A stretch of DNA of 64,000 nucleotides from Alkalihalobacillus sp. AL-G (GCF_030643805.1 NZ_CP094656.1:3782001-3846000); one strand, 5' to 3'. Counted from the stretch's first letter, positions 42,794 to 51,564 are shown. Made by a program: numbers and translations. The notes: generated from the letters alone by a model not told the origin.

Positions 42794-43840
42794 TTAGTCG
42801 TTCTTTTTACCGTGTCCGTTTCCATTACCCTTACCGTGATCACCACGTTTTTCTTCAGCTTTTTCACGTTTCTTTTCAGCTTTTTCTTGAGCTTTTTCAG
42901 CTTTTCTTTCGGCCTTTTCACGAGCCTTTTCTGCCTTATCACTATCTTCTTTATCTTCAGTATCGACAGAAGCTGTTACTGTTTCGGTTTCATCATCAAC
43001 TTCCTCTACATCGTCAGTAGGTTCAGTCGCTTCCTCTTCTTCAGCCTCTTCGTCATCACCATTTTTTTCTTCAAGCTTTGCAATCTTCTTTTCTAGCTTA
43101 GCAAAGGACTTTTGGATATTTTTCATAAGGGACGCACGGGCTTGATCGCTTCCAACGTGAGTAAGAGCCGCTGCTAGTGCTTCGATATTGTTTCCAAGCT
43201 TATCGTTAAGCTCAGCGACCTCTTCGGATTCCTCTTCTTCCGTTGCCTGGTCTTCTTCAGTAGTACCTTCTTCAGTTGTTTCTTCAGTACCCTCTTCTGT
43301 AGCTTCAGATTCTTCCTCGGTACCTTCTGTCGTTTCCTCAGTTGATTCTTCAGGCGTTTCTTCCGTTTCTCCTTCTACATCTTCGGACTTTTCAAGAGCA
43401 GCTTCTTGTGCTGCAATCGCTTCTTTAAGTGTTTCTTCTGCAAGCTCAGTTTCACCCGCTGCAAAGAGTGCGTTTGCCTCCGCAATTCGTTCAGCTGCAT
43501 AATCTGCTAACAGCTTAGCTTCTTCATAGTCATCCATTGTTACTGCAAGACGTACGTTTTCAAGCATTGTTTTTACAAAATAGAAAAAGTCCCCAGGTAC
43601 TAAAGAAGGATCCTCTACACCTTCCTCTTCAGTAGCTCCGTCGGTTTCAGTCGTGTCTTCGGAAGTTGTATCTTCCTCAGTAGTCGTACCCTCTTCTGTT
43701 GTCGTTTCATCAGCTGGAAGCTCTGTAGTAGGAGTTTCCTCGTTGGTTGTTGTTTCATCTGTGTTCGCAAATGCAGCTGGTGCTGCTCCGAATAATAATA
43801 ATGAGGCCGCACTTACTGTAGCAATAAGCTTTTTGTACAT
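42794..43840 (-). CDS. Secreted acidic DUF5667-domain protein
   Basis: A 348-residue exported protein. A signal peptide (residues 1-26, ending APAAFA) is followed by a Glu/Thr-rich tract. The DUF5667 domain comes next (about 75-150: LVPGDFFYFVKTMLENVRLA, YAAERIAEANALFAAGETEL), then a second very acidic tract, a helical part, and a Lys/Glu-rich tail ending in GKGNGNGHGKKND. DUF5667 proteins are surface-associated with unknown role. The ATG chosen has GGAGAGG nine bases upstream; an ATG three codons earlier is too close. A c-di-GMP riboswitch controls it, which suggests a role in surface attachment or biofilm matrix. Confidence 0.82.
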   Translation of the reverse strand: MYKKLIATVSAASLLLFGAAPAAFANTDETTTNEETPTTELPADETTTEEGTTTEEDTTSEDTTETDGATEEEGVEDPSLVPGDFFYFVKTMLENVRLAVTMDDYEEAKLLADYAAERIAEANALFAAGETELAEETLKEAIAAQEAALEKSEDVEGETEETPEESTEETTEGTEEESEATEEGTEETTEEGTTEEDQATEEEESEEVAELNDKLGNNIEALAAALTHVGSDQARASLMKNIQKSFAKLEKKIAKLEEKNGDDEEAEEEEATEPTDDVEEVDDETETVTASVDTEDKEDSDKAEKAREKAERKAEKAQEKAEKKREKAEEKRGDHGKGNGNGHGKKND

Positions 43841-43873
43841 GTAATTCATCCTCTCCAAATTAATTGTTGCAAT

Positions 43874-43966
43874 AAAAAAGCAGATTACAAGGCTGATTTT
43901 GATGCAAATCTAACCAAGCAATATGCCCATGAGATCCGCCAATGGGGTTTCTCAAGTTATGTAATC
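43874..43966 (-). terminator. Expression platform of the riboswitch
   Basis: On the minus strand GATTACA and TGTAATC bracket inner stems (CCCAT/ATGGG and GATTTGCATCAAAATC) and are followed by TGCTTTTTTATTG, about 25 bases before the ribosome site. This is a transcription terminator between the aptamer and the DUF5667 start codon, so the switch probably acts by termination. Confidence 0.65.
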
Positions 43967-43972
43967 AAAGAT

Positions 43973-44056
43973 TCATAGGCAACTGGCTGACATTGGTCGG
44001 TTGACCCTTAGTCCCTTTAGCTTTGCGTCACTACCTTTCGATAGCTTTGCCTTGTT
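43973..44056 (-). ncRNA. Cyclic-di-GMP-I (GEMM-I) riboswitch aptamer
   Basis: On the minus strand the conserved parts occur in order: AAGGCAAAGC; a GAAA tetraloop in TATCGAAAGGTA; GACGCAAAGC; GGGACTAAGG; and AATGTCAGCCAGTTGCC, whose TTGCC closes the P1 helix with GGCAA. This is the GEMM-I consensus. Ligand specificity for c-di-GMP is known for the class; a few members prefer cGAMP, which cannot be excluded by eye. It lies upstream of the DUF5667 gene with a terminator in between. Confidence 0.9.
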
Positions 44057-44075
44057 CAACTTTTCAATTAGTTTT

Positions 44076-44364
44076 AGTATACAATAAATCCACAATTTCC
44101 CGCTAAGGATAAATTTCCCGTTTTTTCAGAATTTTTGTCGTAAAATAGTAGGGGTTTTTGTGGAAATTACTAGATGTTCCTCTCAAATGAGTAAAAATGT
44201 GTGGGTAGTAAGGCTTATCGTGGTGTCGGAATAGATAAAGCTAGGAGGTTGAGTCTCGCAATTCGTTTTTCCAGGACCCATTGTTCTATATCGGGAAATT
44301 TTAAATTATATCGGATATTCACCATAGTTTGTTAATTAGTTACATCTCACGTGGCTGAGTCCAC
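44076..44364. other. Promoter region of the riboswitch transcript and intergenic space
   Basis: TATACT on the minus strand at the left edge is a good -10 for the riboswitch transcript; no clear -35 is visible. I see no gene in the rest. Confidence 0.4.
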
Positions 44365-44388
44365 AAAAAAGAGCTGCCTCTGCAGCCC
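44365..44388 (-). terminator. Terminator after the 21-residue ORF
   Basis: On the minus strand GCTGC-AGAG-GCAGC is followed by TCTTTTTTGTG. Confidence 0.75.
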
Positions 44389-44424
44389 TTGCAAGTGAAT
44401 TTATAAAATTTGTGTACCAACGTA

Positions 44425-44490
44425 TTATACAAAGTAAAGTGCGATTGCAAATAGTGACGTACCGAGCTTGAGGAAAAAACGTTTATGCAT
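44425..44490 (-). CDS. Candidate 21-residue membrane peptide
   Basis: The ORF reads MHKRFFLKLGTSLFAIALYF and Val, then stop: a basic start and one hydrophobic helix. GGGGAGTGG precedes the ATG, and a good terminator follows about 35 bases after the stop, so a discrete short transcript is plausible. I do not recognise it. It could be a type-I-toxin-like or membrane-regulatory peptide; the evidence is layout only. Confidence 0.45.
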   Translation of the reverse strand: MHKRFFLKLGTSLFAIALYFV

Positions 44491-44657
44491 GTTTCATCCA
44501 CTCCCCGTTTGGTAGTTTCGCCAGTTGGTCCCCGGCTACCCCTACTTTAACGTACTGTACCGAAAAATGGGGCGAATTTACAATATCCAAACGGAATTGA
44601 TATGTTCACTTAACACTCTGTTTACAAAGACACTTGTTTTGTATCGAAATAAAGTAA

Positions 44658-45281
44658 CTACATACGATCTCTTAAAATCGCCCGGACGGGGCTGGCATCC
44701 GCTTCAGCTAATGGCAATGGCAATGCGATCAGCTCGTAAATTCCCTCGTCCACCTCATCCAAAATTACACTTTCTAAAATATGTATGTCGTTTTCAAGCA
44801 GGCTGTGGTGAGCCTGCAGGTCTTTCGAATCGACCTGATCGACAGACGGAACATCAACCCCGATCAATCGGACCCCTTTTTCTTTTAAAAATGGGGCAAG
44901 CTCTGGTGACAAATGCGTAATGCTGTCAGGAAAAACGGTGCGGTCCTTCCATGACCCCGTTTTGATCAGCAAACGCTCGACACCATCAAGTTGATAGTCT
45001 TCTAAATCCTCTGGTAAGATCGTTTCGCGGCCTTCCAAATGAACGACAAGCGCATCGCCAACATACAAATCCGGTTTTAAATCAAGCATTTTTTCTCCGT
45101 TGTCATCAAAGTGAAACGGTGCGTCAACATGCGTACCTGTATGTGTACTGAACGTGACACTTCCGACATTCACTGAACCTGTTTCTTCTTTCGTCCAATT
45201 AAGCTTGAAAGAAAATGGTGTATCACCAGGCCAAGTCGGTACTCCTTTTTTTAAAGGCTGAGAGATGTCCCAAACTTTCAT
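44658..45281 (-). CDS. kynB: Kynurenine formamidase (cyclase family)
   Basis: A 207-residue metal-dependent hydrolase. MKVWDISQPLKKGVPTWPGD at the start and HTGTHVDAPFHFDD, with the metal-binding HxGTHxDxPxH motif, define the bacterial KynB group, which converts N-formylkynurenine to kynurenine. LIGVDVPSVDQVDSKDLQAH provides the second conserved block. No kynA or kynU neighbours are visible, so the physiological substrate could differ; many cyclase-family proteins are misassigned. It appears monocistronic. Confidence 0.82.
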   Translation of the reverse strand: MKVWDISQPLKKGVPTWPGDTPFSFKLNWTKEETGSVNVGSVTFSTHTGTHVDAPFHFDDNGEKMLDLKPDLYVGDALVVHLEGRETILPEDLEDYQLDGVERLLIKTGSWKDRTVFPDSITHLSPELAPFLKEKGVRLIGVDVPSVDQVDSKDLQAHHSLLENDIHILESVILDEVDEGIYELIALPLPLAEADASPVRAILRDRM

Positions 45282-45315
45282 AGCCGAATTCCCCCTGTAA
45301 CTTTTCTTATTGTGA

Positions 45316-45428
45316 GTTCAAAAAGGAGGATCAAAAGAGCCGAGATTTCTGAAGTTCAACTAAGTACATTACGTCCTGTGAAAACGTCGAACTGACTCAC
45401 ATCTTGTGAGCCTCGGGACTTTTTGAAC
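45316..45428. repeat. 113-bp structured element with 10-bp terminal inverted repeats
   Basis: GTTCAAAAAG at the left end and CTTTTTGAAC at the right end are exact inverted repeats. Inside are CCGAG/CTCGG and a CTCAC-ATCTT-GTGAG hairpin, so the whole can fold as one long stem with branches. It sits between fabZ and kynB, both minus, and could be a terminator, a structured RNA, or a non-autonomous mobile element. Only one copy is visible in this window. Confidence 0.6.
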
Positions 45429-45436
45429 TACCTCTT

Positions 45437-45871
45437 TTAGTCCTTTTTCTCACCTAAAGCGAACATGATTTCAGTTTCACATGCCACTTCTCCATCGACG
45501 GTTGCTGTTGCTTGTCCTTTACCCATCGAACCGCGTACACGAGTGAGTTCAACCTCAAGACGAAGCTGATCTCCTGGGCGGACCTGACGCTTGAAGCGGC
45601 ATTTATCGATGCCCGCAAAAAAGGCGAGGCGTCCACGATTTTCTTCTTTTTTAAGCAAGGCAACAGCTCCAACCTGCGCCAGGGCTTCAACGATCAAAAC
45701 ACCTGGCATGACCGGATAATCTGGAAAATGTCCGTTGAAAAACTCTTCGTTTGCGGATACGTTTTTGATTCCGGTCGCGTGCTTTCCTTCTTCTACTTCA
45801 AGGATTTTATCAACAAGTAAAAATGGATAGCGGTGTGGAATAATCTCTTTGATTTCATCGATATTCAGCAT
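45437..45871 (-). CDS. fabZ: 3-hydroxyacyl-ACP dehydratase
   Basis: A 144-residue hot-dog-fold dehydratase of fatty acid elongation. [20 protein letters not shown] opens the family and [20 protein letters not shown] holds the catalytic His and Glu. The ATG chosen has AGGAGG six bases upstream; the frame is open 28 codons further, but without a ribosome site. It is near the mbl-flhO-flhP block, as in B. subtilis (ywpB), though a transposase gene now sits between. Confidence 0.95.
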   Translation of the reverse strand: MLNIDEIKEIIPHRYPFLLVDKILEVEEGKHATGIKNVSANEEFFNGHFPDYPVMPGVLIVEALAQVGAVALLKKEENRGRLAFFAGIDKCRFKRQVRPGDQLRLEVELTRVRGSMGKGQATATVDGEVACETEIMFALGEKKD

Positions 45872-45960
45872 GGTCATCCTCCTGTTTTCATACAATCTTC
45901 CCTTATCATAGCATATTTTTCGACTGAAAAATAAGTCGGTCCGGCGGAATATCATGTATG

Positions 45961-46539
45961 TTATTCGACGACATCAGCAAGCTCTTTACCGGTAATCGAT
46001 ACGTTAGGTTTTTTTTCGACAAACTTTTGATAGTTGATGTTCTGTGGATAGGAAAAATGAGAAAGGATCGGATGTGGGTTTACATTTGGTTGTTTATGAA
46101 AGGCGACATATGAACGATAGCTACTCCACTGATATTCTTTTGGTGTCCCAACTAAATCTGTTCTGCATGGCGTAAGATGGATGTACTTGTTCACATCCAG
46201 CTGGTGATTGGAAGAGTCAACTCGGTTTGCTTCAGAATGACTTTGGTAAACGGTACTCATAAATTGATATTTCCGGTTAAAAAAGAGGGAATAGCGTTGG
46301 TCGATTTTGTTGATGATCTGCAGGATATCGAGCTGGTGTGTTTTGATGTGAAGGTGGGTTTGGTTGGTCATGAGGCAATAAGCGTATAAATCGAAGCGAT
46401 GCTCGGCGCGTGCTTTTCCTATAATTTCAAGATAGACATGACGGTCCTCTCCATCGTAAAAAAGTGGTGCCTTACGGATTCCTGTTGAGGTCACATAATA
46501 TTCTGCACCTGGATACCAATTACTTTTCTTGCGGGGCAT
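45961..46539 (-). CDS. Y1 (REP-associated type) tyrosine transposase
   Basis: A 192-residue IS200-like HUH protein of the RAYT type. THLHIKT is the HUH metal site; the catalytic Tyr is probably in the helix around [35 protein letters not shown] and YQWSSYRSY correspond to the YIHxNPVRA...YPWSSY signature of RAYT proteins. AGGAG precedes the ATG. Such proteins are usually single-copy and linked to short palindromic repeats. A 20-bp tandem array begins 160 bases upstream. Confidence 0.85.
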   Translation of the reverse strand: MPRKKSNWYPGAEYYVTSTGIRKAPLFYDGEDRHVYLEIIGKARAEHRFDLYAYCLMTNQTHLHIKTHQLDILQIINKIDQRYSLFFNRKYQFMSTVYQSHSEANRVDSSNHQLDVNKYIHLTPCRTDLVGTPKEYQWSSYRSYVAFHKQPNVNPHPILSHFSYPQNINYQKFVEKKPNVSITGKELADVVE

Positions 46540-46695
46540 GGTTTCACTCCTATTAGTTTTTTTAGAAGCTTGGAAAAATGTATAGATGGTTAAAAAAGTG
46601 GGGGCAATTACTGGACACTACATCTAGTATACGCATAATTCCCATTAAAATGGAAGTTGTTTTTCGGAAAATAAAAAATGGCTTGTCTCCACCAG

Positions 46696-46940
46696 GAGTT
46701 AGACTTGTATTTTCCGAGTTAGACTTGTATTTTCCGAGTTAGACTTGTATTTTCCGAGTTAGACTTGTATTTTCCGAGTTAGACTTGTATTTTCCGAGTT
46801 AGACTTGTATTTTCCGAGTTAGACTTGTATTTTCCGAGTTAGACTTGTATTTTCCGAGTTAGACTTGTATTTTCCGAGTTAGACTTGTATTTTCCGAGTT
46901 AGACTTGTATTTTCCGAGTTAGACTTGTATTTTTTCGAAT
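46696..46940. repeat. Perfect 20-bp tandem array, 11 identical copies plus degenerate ends
   Basis: AGACTTGTATTTTCCGAGTT is repeated 11 times without any change. It is preceded by a partial unit (GAGTT) and followed by a diverged one (AGACTTGTATTTTTTCGAAT). No spacers occur, so it is not CRISPR. The period is not a multiple of three and no gene crosses it. Perfect identity indicates recent expansion by slippage or unequal exchange. It lies upstream of the Y1 transposase gene. Confidence 0.97.
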
Positions 46941-47191
46941 TCGCCTTCCGTCTCTTCTCAAAACTCTTCAAAAACGTATAAAGTGGAGTCCAATCCACTT
47001 TGATCTTATTCTTTCCATAACTATTCTCAACATAAAGAGCTTAAAAATGTCCAAGTAGACAAATTTACAACTTTAAATCTTCCTTTTTTAAAGAAAACTC
47101 GGTGATTGCCAAGCCTTTAGGCGAAAGCAGAGTCGTAGTTGCTCTTTTACTATAGAAAGTATTTACACTTTCTTAACGTGCAAATAAGAAA
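46941..47191. other. Intergenic stretch with one hairpin
   Basis: AAAGTGGA-GTCCAA-TCCACTTT forms an 8-bp hairpin near its left end. No gene is recognisable in the remainder. Confidence 0.4.
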
Positions 47192-47222
47192 ACCCGAGTG
47201 GAGAAAAGCACTCCACTCAGGT
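47192..47222 (-). terminator. Terminator of the flhO-flhP-epuA transcript
   Basis: ACCTGAGTGGAG pairs with CTCCACTCGGGT on the minus strand and is followed by TTTTCTTATTTG. Confidence 0.8.
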
Positions 47223-47253
47223 CCTTCAAATTGACGGGTTTTATCAGCTTATA

Positions 47254-47592
47254 TTATTGCAAATCCTTTTTAACAAGGTCGATGATGTGCAGCCACGTTT
47301 CTTTTTCGAAGACGTCCATCATGTTTCCGTCTCCGACCATTCCGTATCCTACTGCAAGACCACCTGCTAGGGCAGCTGCAAACAACAGGAGCACAAAAAT
47401 AAGCCTCAGCCAGATCGGGAGTATGCGAATCCTTGGCTTTTTCAGCTCATCCTTCTTTCGTTCTTCTCTGGACGAAGCTTCTTTTACTTGTTGCTTCGTT
47501 TCGATCTTTACGGATGTATTTTCATTCGTTTCTGACGGTTCAGGCGTCAGTGTCGAATCTTCTTTTTTAACTTCTGTATCATTATGGACCAT
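47254..47592 (-). CDS. EpuA-like small membrane protein (RpoB-misnamed family)
   Basis: A 112-residue protein. A long charged N terminus (residues 1-50) precedes RIRILPIWLRLIFVLLLFAA and GGLAVGYGMVGDGNMMDVFE. The PIWLRLxxxLLLxxxxxxxGxxxGYGVxG motif is typical of small proteins often annotated as DNA-directed RNA polymerase subunit beta/EpuA, with one membrane helix and no relation to RpoB. The function is unknown. It follows flhP by 20 bases and shares its operon, a conserved position in Bacillaceae. Confidence 0.8.
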   Translation of the reverse strand: MVHNDTEVKKEDSTLTPEPSETNENTSVKIETKQQVKEASSREERKKDELKKPRIRILPIWLRLIFVLLLFAAALAGGLAVGYGMVGDGNMMDVFEKETWLHIIDLVKKDLQ

Positions 47593-47612
47593 AATAACTC
47601 CTCATTACATGC

Positions 47613-48440
47613 TTAGCGAATTGAATTAACGAGCCCCATCATCTGATCTGCCATTTTAATCGATCGGGCATTCATTTGATAAGAGCGTTGTGTCGTCATC
47701 AGCTGGGTCATTTCCTGTGCGAGATTGACGTTGGACTGTTCAAGCGAACCCTGTTGGATAAAGTTACCGTTTGCCTCAGGCTGTCCGATTACTTCATTCA
47801 AGTCAGCGGTTTCACTTACACGATATCGGTTTTCGCCTGCGGATTCAAGCAATTGCGGCTGAATCACTTCGACAAGTGACAGCTGTCCTGCATTTACTGT
47901 CGTTTGATCCGCTAACGTAACCTCAACCAACCCTTCCCCTGATACTGAAATCGATGTAAAATCACTCGGGATTTCAATCGGGCCATTTTCCCCCATCACA
48001 AGATCTCCGTTCGACGCAGTCAGCTGCAAACGTTCGGGGTTCCCATCGACTGGTGTCAAATAAAAGGACCCTTCTCTAGTATATTCAACGATTTCGTCAC
48101 CATTTTCAAGTGTTTTTTGAACTTGAAATAGGATATTCGGGTTCAAGAGTGCCAAATCTAACGATCGCCCTGTCTCTATTATACCACCTTGTTCAAGTCG
48201 GAGCACTGTCCCAGCTACCCGAGCACCACTTCCAAGTCGGATACCTTCTGGGGTTAGCCGTCCAATTTCAGCATCTTGGTTCGGTTGATTGTTGATTTCC
48301 TGTGCTAAAAGGCTCGAAAATTGCACATCGCGACGTTTGAATCCGTCTGTATTCGAATTTGCAATATTGTTTGCAATCGTGTCCAGTTGATTTTGAAGCT
48401 GCCCCATTGTCACAGAAGCAGTAATCATCGATCGATTCAT
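47613..48440 (-). CDS. flhP: Flagellar rod/hook-basal body protein FlhP
   Basis: A 275-residue FlgG/FlgF-family axial protein, exported by the flagellar type III system. The N terminus MNRSMITASVTMGQLQNQLD, with ANNIANSNTDGFKRRDVQF, is the rod-protein signature, and the C terminus NVNLAQEMTQLMTTQRSYQM is the matching coiled-coil end. In B. subtilis FlhO and FlhP form the distal rod. It follows flhO after about 50 bases. Confidence 0.93.
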   Translation of the reverse strand: MNRSMITASVTMGQLQNQLDTIANNIANSNTDGFKRRDVQFSSLLAQEINNQPNQDAEIGRLTPEGIRLGSGARVAGTVLRLEQGGIIETGRSLDLALLNPNILFQVQKTLENGDEIVEYTREGSFYLTPVDGNPERLQLTASNGDLVMGENGPIEIPSDFTSISVSGEGLVEVTLADQTTVNAGQLSLVEVIQPQLLESAGENRYRVSETADLNEVIGQPEANGNFIQQGSLEQSNVNLAQEMTQLMTTQRSYQMNARSIKMADQMMGLVNSIR

Positions 48441-48491
48441 TATCTATCATACCCCCTTGCCTGGTTTTACATATGTCACATGTCTTCTGAA

Positions 48492-49313
48492 TTATCTGAG
48501 GCGGCCGACTTCATTTGCTGCTTTTTCCATCGTTCGGTCATAGGCTTGTACTACTTTTTGGTTCGCTTCAAATGTTCGATAAGCGCTCGTCATTTGGACC
48601 ATCGTCTGTTCAACATTTACGTTGGAGCGTTCCACAAATCCTTGTTTTAACTGGTAACTAACATTTTCGTTTCCGTTTGCCGCAATGATGTCTTCTTGAT
48701 TTTCCAAGCTAAAAAGGCCGTTTCCTTCTTTTTCAAGGTCGTTTGGGTTTTCAATGAGAGAGATGCCAATCTGTGTCCCGGATCCAGCGATCACACCATT
48801 TGGATCGAGTGTAAAATTATTGCTTTCTATTGTTATTCGGTTTCCGGCGGAATCAAGAACAAAGTCACCATTTGATGTGACGAGGCTCCCGTTTGCGTCA
48901 ACAGTGAAATTGCCGTTCCGTGTGAGTCGAAGATCCCCTGCTTCGTTTTCGACTGTGAAAAACAACGCCCCTGCTGCACCCGTTTCCTCGTTGACCGGAA
49001 CCGTTCCCTGAAGAAGAGCAATGTCGAGACTGTTGCCGGTTTCGCGAAGGTCTCCCTGACGAAAGTTCGGTAATGCTTCTTGCATATAAACCCCTGTTGC
49101 AAGCGATCCGACACGTTTGTTCGTCGGAATTTCCCGGTTTCCGACATTCGTTTCACCCATTCGACTCAACAGCATGTTCGAAAAGGATCGTAATGCAGAA
49201 CGGTCTGCTTTAAATCCTGGTGTATTGACATTCGAAAGGTTGTTTGTCAGCATATCCTGCCGTCTTTGTTGGGCGATCATTCCAGATGTTGCGGTGTAAA
49301 ATCCTCGAAACAT
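48492..49313 (-). CDS. flhO: Flagellar rod/hook-basal body protein FlhO
   Basis: A 273-residue FlgG-family axial protein. It begins MFRGFYTATSGMIAQQRRQD, with TNNLSNVNTPGFKADRSAL, and ends with NVNVEQTMVQMTSAYRTFEA. The chosen ATG has GAGGAGGAG just upstream, while 23 more open codons precede it without support. It is the first gene of flhO-flhP-epuA. Its paralogue FlhP downstream shares both ends. The 223 bases before mbl hold only its promoter region. Confidence 0.93.
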   Translation of the reverse strand: MFRGFYTATSGMIAQQRRQDMLTNNLSNVNTPGFKADRSALRSFSNMLLSRMGETNVGNREIPTNKRVGSLATGVYMQEALPNFRQGDLRETGNSLDIALLQGTVPVNEETGAAGALFFTVENEAGDLRLTRNGNFTVDANGSLVTSNGDFVLDSAGNRITIESNNFTLDPNGVIAGSGTQIGISLIENPNDLEKEGNGLFSLENQEDIIAANGNENVSYQLKQGFVERSNVNVEQTMVQMTSAYRTFEANQKVVQAYDRTMEKAANEVGRLR

Positions 49314-49536
49314 GAACTCTCCTCCTCTATTGATCTGGTACAAGGTTTCAACTTTGTCCGTTTCGTCACCAGGCTCTTTCATCCAATTCGGTTGATTGGG
49401 TTAAATGATTTGATAGATTCGTTCGGAAAATCGAGCTTACCTATCTATGGAAATCTACTAGGCCGTTTGTTTTTTTTCAAAATTAGTAGATTCAAGCTAA
49501 AATTTTTTAAGTGAGCTTAGTTGATCTGCAAATGTT

Positions 49537-50538
49537 TTATGAAAGCTTGCGTTTTGGCAGTCTGTCGATGTACTCGAGCATGAGGCCAGTCCCACGAGCA
49601 ACGCAGGTCATCGGTTCATCAGCAATATAGACCGGAACCTTCAATTCCTCTGAGAACAGGCGATCGATTCCATGCAATAAAGCTCCTCCGCCAGTAAGGA
49701 TGATCCCGCGATCAATAATATCTGCCGATAGCTCAGGAGGCGTTTTTTCAAGTACACTTTTCGCAGCTTGTACGATGGAATGAATCGGTTCCCTAAGTGC
49801 CTCTTCAATTTCAGCAGAATTAATTGTAATGTTACGAGGGAGGCCACTGACCATATCACGACCACGAATATCCATTTCTTCATCTCGGGAGTCTGGAAAG
49901 ACCGTTGCGACGTTCACTTTTATATCCTCAGATGTGCGTTCTCCAATCAAAAGCTTGTACTTCTTTTTTATGTATTGAAGAATTTCCTGATCGAACTTGT
50001 CCCCCGCCATCTTAATCGAAGAGGCGGTGACGATATCGCCCATTGACAATACGGCAACATCTGTTGTTCCACCGCCTATGTCTACGACCATGTTCCCGCT
50101 CGGCTGGAAGATATCCATACCGGCTCCGATCGCTGCCACTTTCGGCTCCTCTTCAAGGAAAACCTGTTTGGCACCGCTCTTTTGGGCTGCTTCACGGATC
50201 GCCTTCTGTTCAACCGTGGTTATGTTGGTTGGTGTACAGATCAGGATTCGTGGTTTTCCGATCAATCCTCTTACATTGATCTTGTTTAAAAAGTACTTGA
50301 GCATTGCTTCGGTAACTTCAAAATCAGCAATGACTCCATCCTTCAACGGTCTAGTTGCAACGATATTCCCGGGTGTCCGTCCTACCATCTTCCGAGCTGC
50401 TTCACCAACCTCCAGTACACGATTAGTGTTTTTATCAATCGCGACAACTGATGGTTCGTCAAGGACAATCCCCCGCCCTTTTACAAAAATGAGTACGTTT
50501 GCAGTACCCAGGTCAATTCCAACATCCCTCGAAAACAT
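49537..50538 (-). CDS. mbl: Rod shape-determining protein Mbl
   Basis: A 333-residue MreB-family actin homologue that guides lateral cell-wall synthesis. Phosphate-binding loops MFSRDVGIDLGTANVLIFVK and NMVVDIGGGTTDVAVLSMG and the adenosine motif GIILTGGGALLHGIDRLFSE are all present. The DLGTANVLIF wording and the context (spoIIID upstream, flhO-flhP downstream, as in B. subtilis) identify Mbl rather than MreB or MreBH. Confidence 0.95.
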   Translation of the reverse strand: MFSRDVGIDLGTANVLIFVKGRGIVLDEPSVVAIDKNTNRVLEVGEAARKMVGRTPGNIVATRPLKDGVIADFEVTEAMLKYFLNKINVRGLIGKPRILICTPTNITTVEQKAIREAAQKSGAKQVFLEEEPKVAAIGAGMDIFQPSGNMVVDIGGGTTDVAVLSMGDIVTASSIKMAGDKFDQEILQYIKKKYKLLIGERTSEDIKVNVATVFPDSRDEEMDIRGRDMVSGLPRNITINSAEIEEALREPIHSIVQAAKSVLEKTPPELSADIIDRGIILTGGGALLHGIDRLFSEELKVPVYIADEPMTCVARGTGLMLEYIDRLPKRKLS

Positions 50539-50686
50539 TGTGTAAATCCTCCCTAATTCAGGCTAGTTATATTAGTGTATGTTTTGTAAAATTTATGTAG
50601 TTCATCCATAATATAAGTTTACCATAGTTGTTGTTGAATTAGGACTAAATTTGTCAAAAAACCCGACTATTTCACTACCCAAAAAG

Positions 50687-50953
50687 TTAATTTACTACTT
50701 TTTCTGTCGATTTTTTGTATTTTTCCCGGGTAGCTTCCCCGCCACGCAGGTGTCGTACCGATTTATGGTACTCTAAGATCTCCTTTACATTATTGGCCAG
50801 CTCCGGGTTGATTTCAGGCAGTCTTTCCGTCAAATCCTTGTGGACAGTACTTTTAGAAACACCGAATTCCTTCGCGATCATTCGAACGGTTTTTCTTGTC
50901 TCCACGATATACCTGCCTATCTTGATGGTTCGTTCTTTGATGTAATCGTGCAC
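50687..50953 (-). CDS. spoIIID: Sporulation transcription factor SpoIIID
   Basis: An 88-residue mother-cell DNA-binding protein. VHDYIKERTIKIGRYIVETR, then MIAKEFGVSKSTVHKDLTER (the helix-turn-helix) and HLRGGEATREKYKK, are almost the B. subtilis sequence. The start is a GTG with GGGGAGG upstream; thirty open codons before it lack support and do not belong to the family. SpoIIID modulates sigma-E genes and directly precedes mbl, as in B. subtilis. Confidence 0.96.
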   Translation of the reverse strand: MHDYIKERTIKIGRYIVETRKTVRMIAKEFGVSKSTVHKDLTERLPEINPELANNVKEILEYHKSVRHLRGGEATREKYKKSTEKVVN

Positions 50954-51564
50954 ACCACTCGCCTCCCCAAATTGGATGTAAGAGGTGCGAAATGAGACTT
51001 CGTTATCAAGGCTGCGAAATGTTAAATTGTCATCCCCCTGCAAATAAAATGACTGCTAAGCCCGCACGCAGCTCTACTTAGACTTCTCATCGCGGTCCCC
51101 TAATGTTCGTTTTGTAACATTTTATTAGACAGGGAGAGGTTATATACCTAAAAGTCAAGTGGGACAAGGGAATTTGTTTTAATTTTTGGTCAAGATTCGG
51201 GTTAGGACAGGGGCAAATAGGCTATTTCAAAGGTATTCAAAATACTGGGCAGCCCTAGTACAGTCAGGTATTTCCGTAGTGTTTCACAATATCTTATCGG
51301 GTTTTTCGCAGTGAATCCTGTTTTCACAGTTTCTCCCCCCGGTTTCGCAGTAAATCCTGGTGTTCGCTTGTATTTTTCTGCTTGGTCTGGGATTCGAGGG
51401 AAATTGTTGCTTTAACCTGCGTCACTTTTGCGATGTGTTCAATTTTCGCATCATAAATAACCCGAATAATCATTCAATAATGTAAGATTTACGTCCGTAA
51501 ATATTCGAATAACTCGATTCGCAGCTATGCAACCAAATTGACACCTTTTCCTTCCTACGCAAAA
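50954..51564. repeat. Long intergenic region with degenerate approximately 20-bp repeats
   Basis: No gene is visible. Around 51300-51365, TTTTTCGCAGTGAATCCTG, TTTTCACAGTTTCTCCCC and GGTTTCGCAGTAAATCCTGG recur at spacings of about 18-21 bases (39 between the outer two), resembling the 20-bp-period arrays at 19.8 and 46.7 kb in unit length and wording. The left part must include the spoIIID promoter. Confidence 0.45.

Noticed and set aside
43188-43502. Ser-rich plus-strand frame opposite the DUF5667 gene
   Set aside because: Antisense of a Glu/Thr-rich coding tract; low-complexity shadow with no ribosome site.
46696-46940. CRISPR array
   Set aside because: The 20-bp units are contiguous with no spacers, and no cas gene is near.
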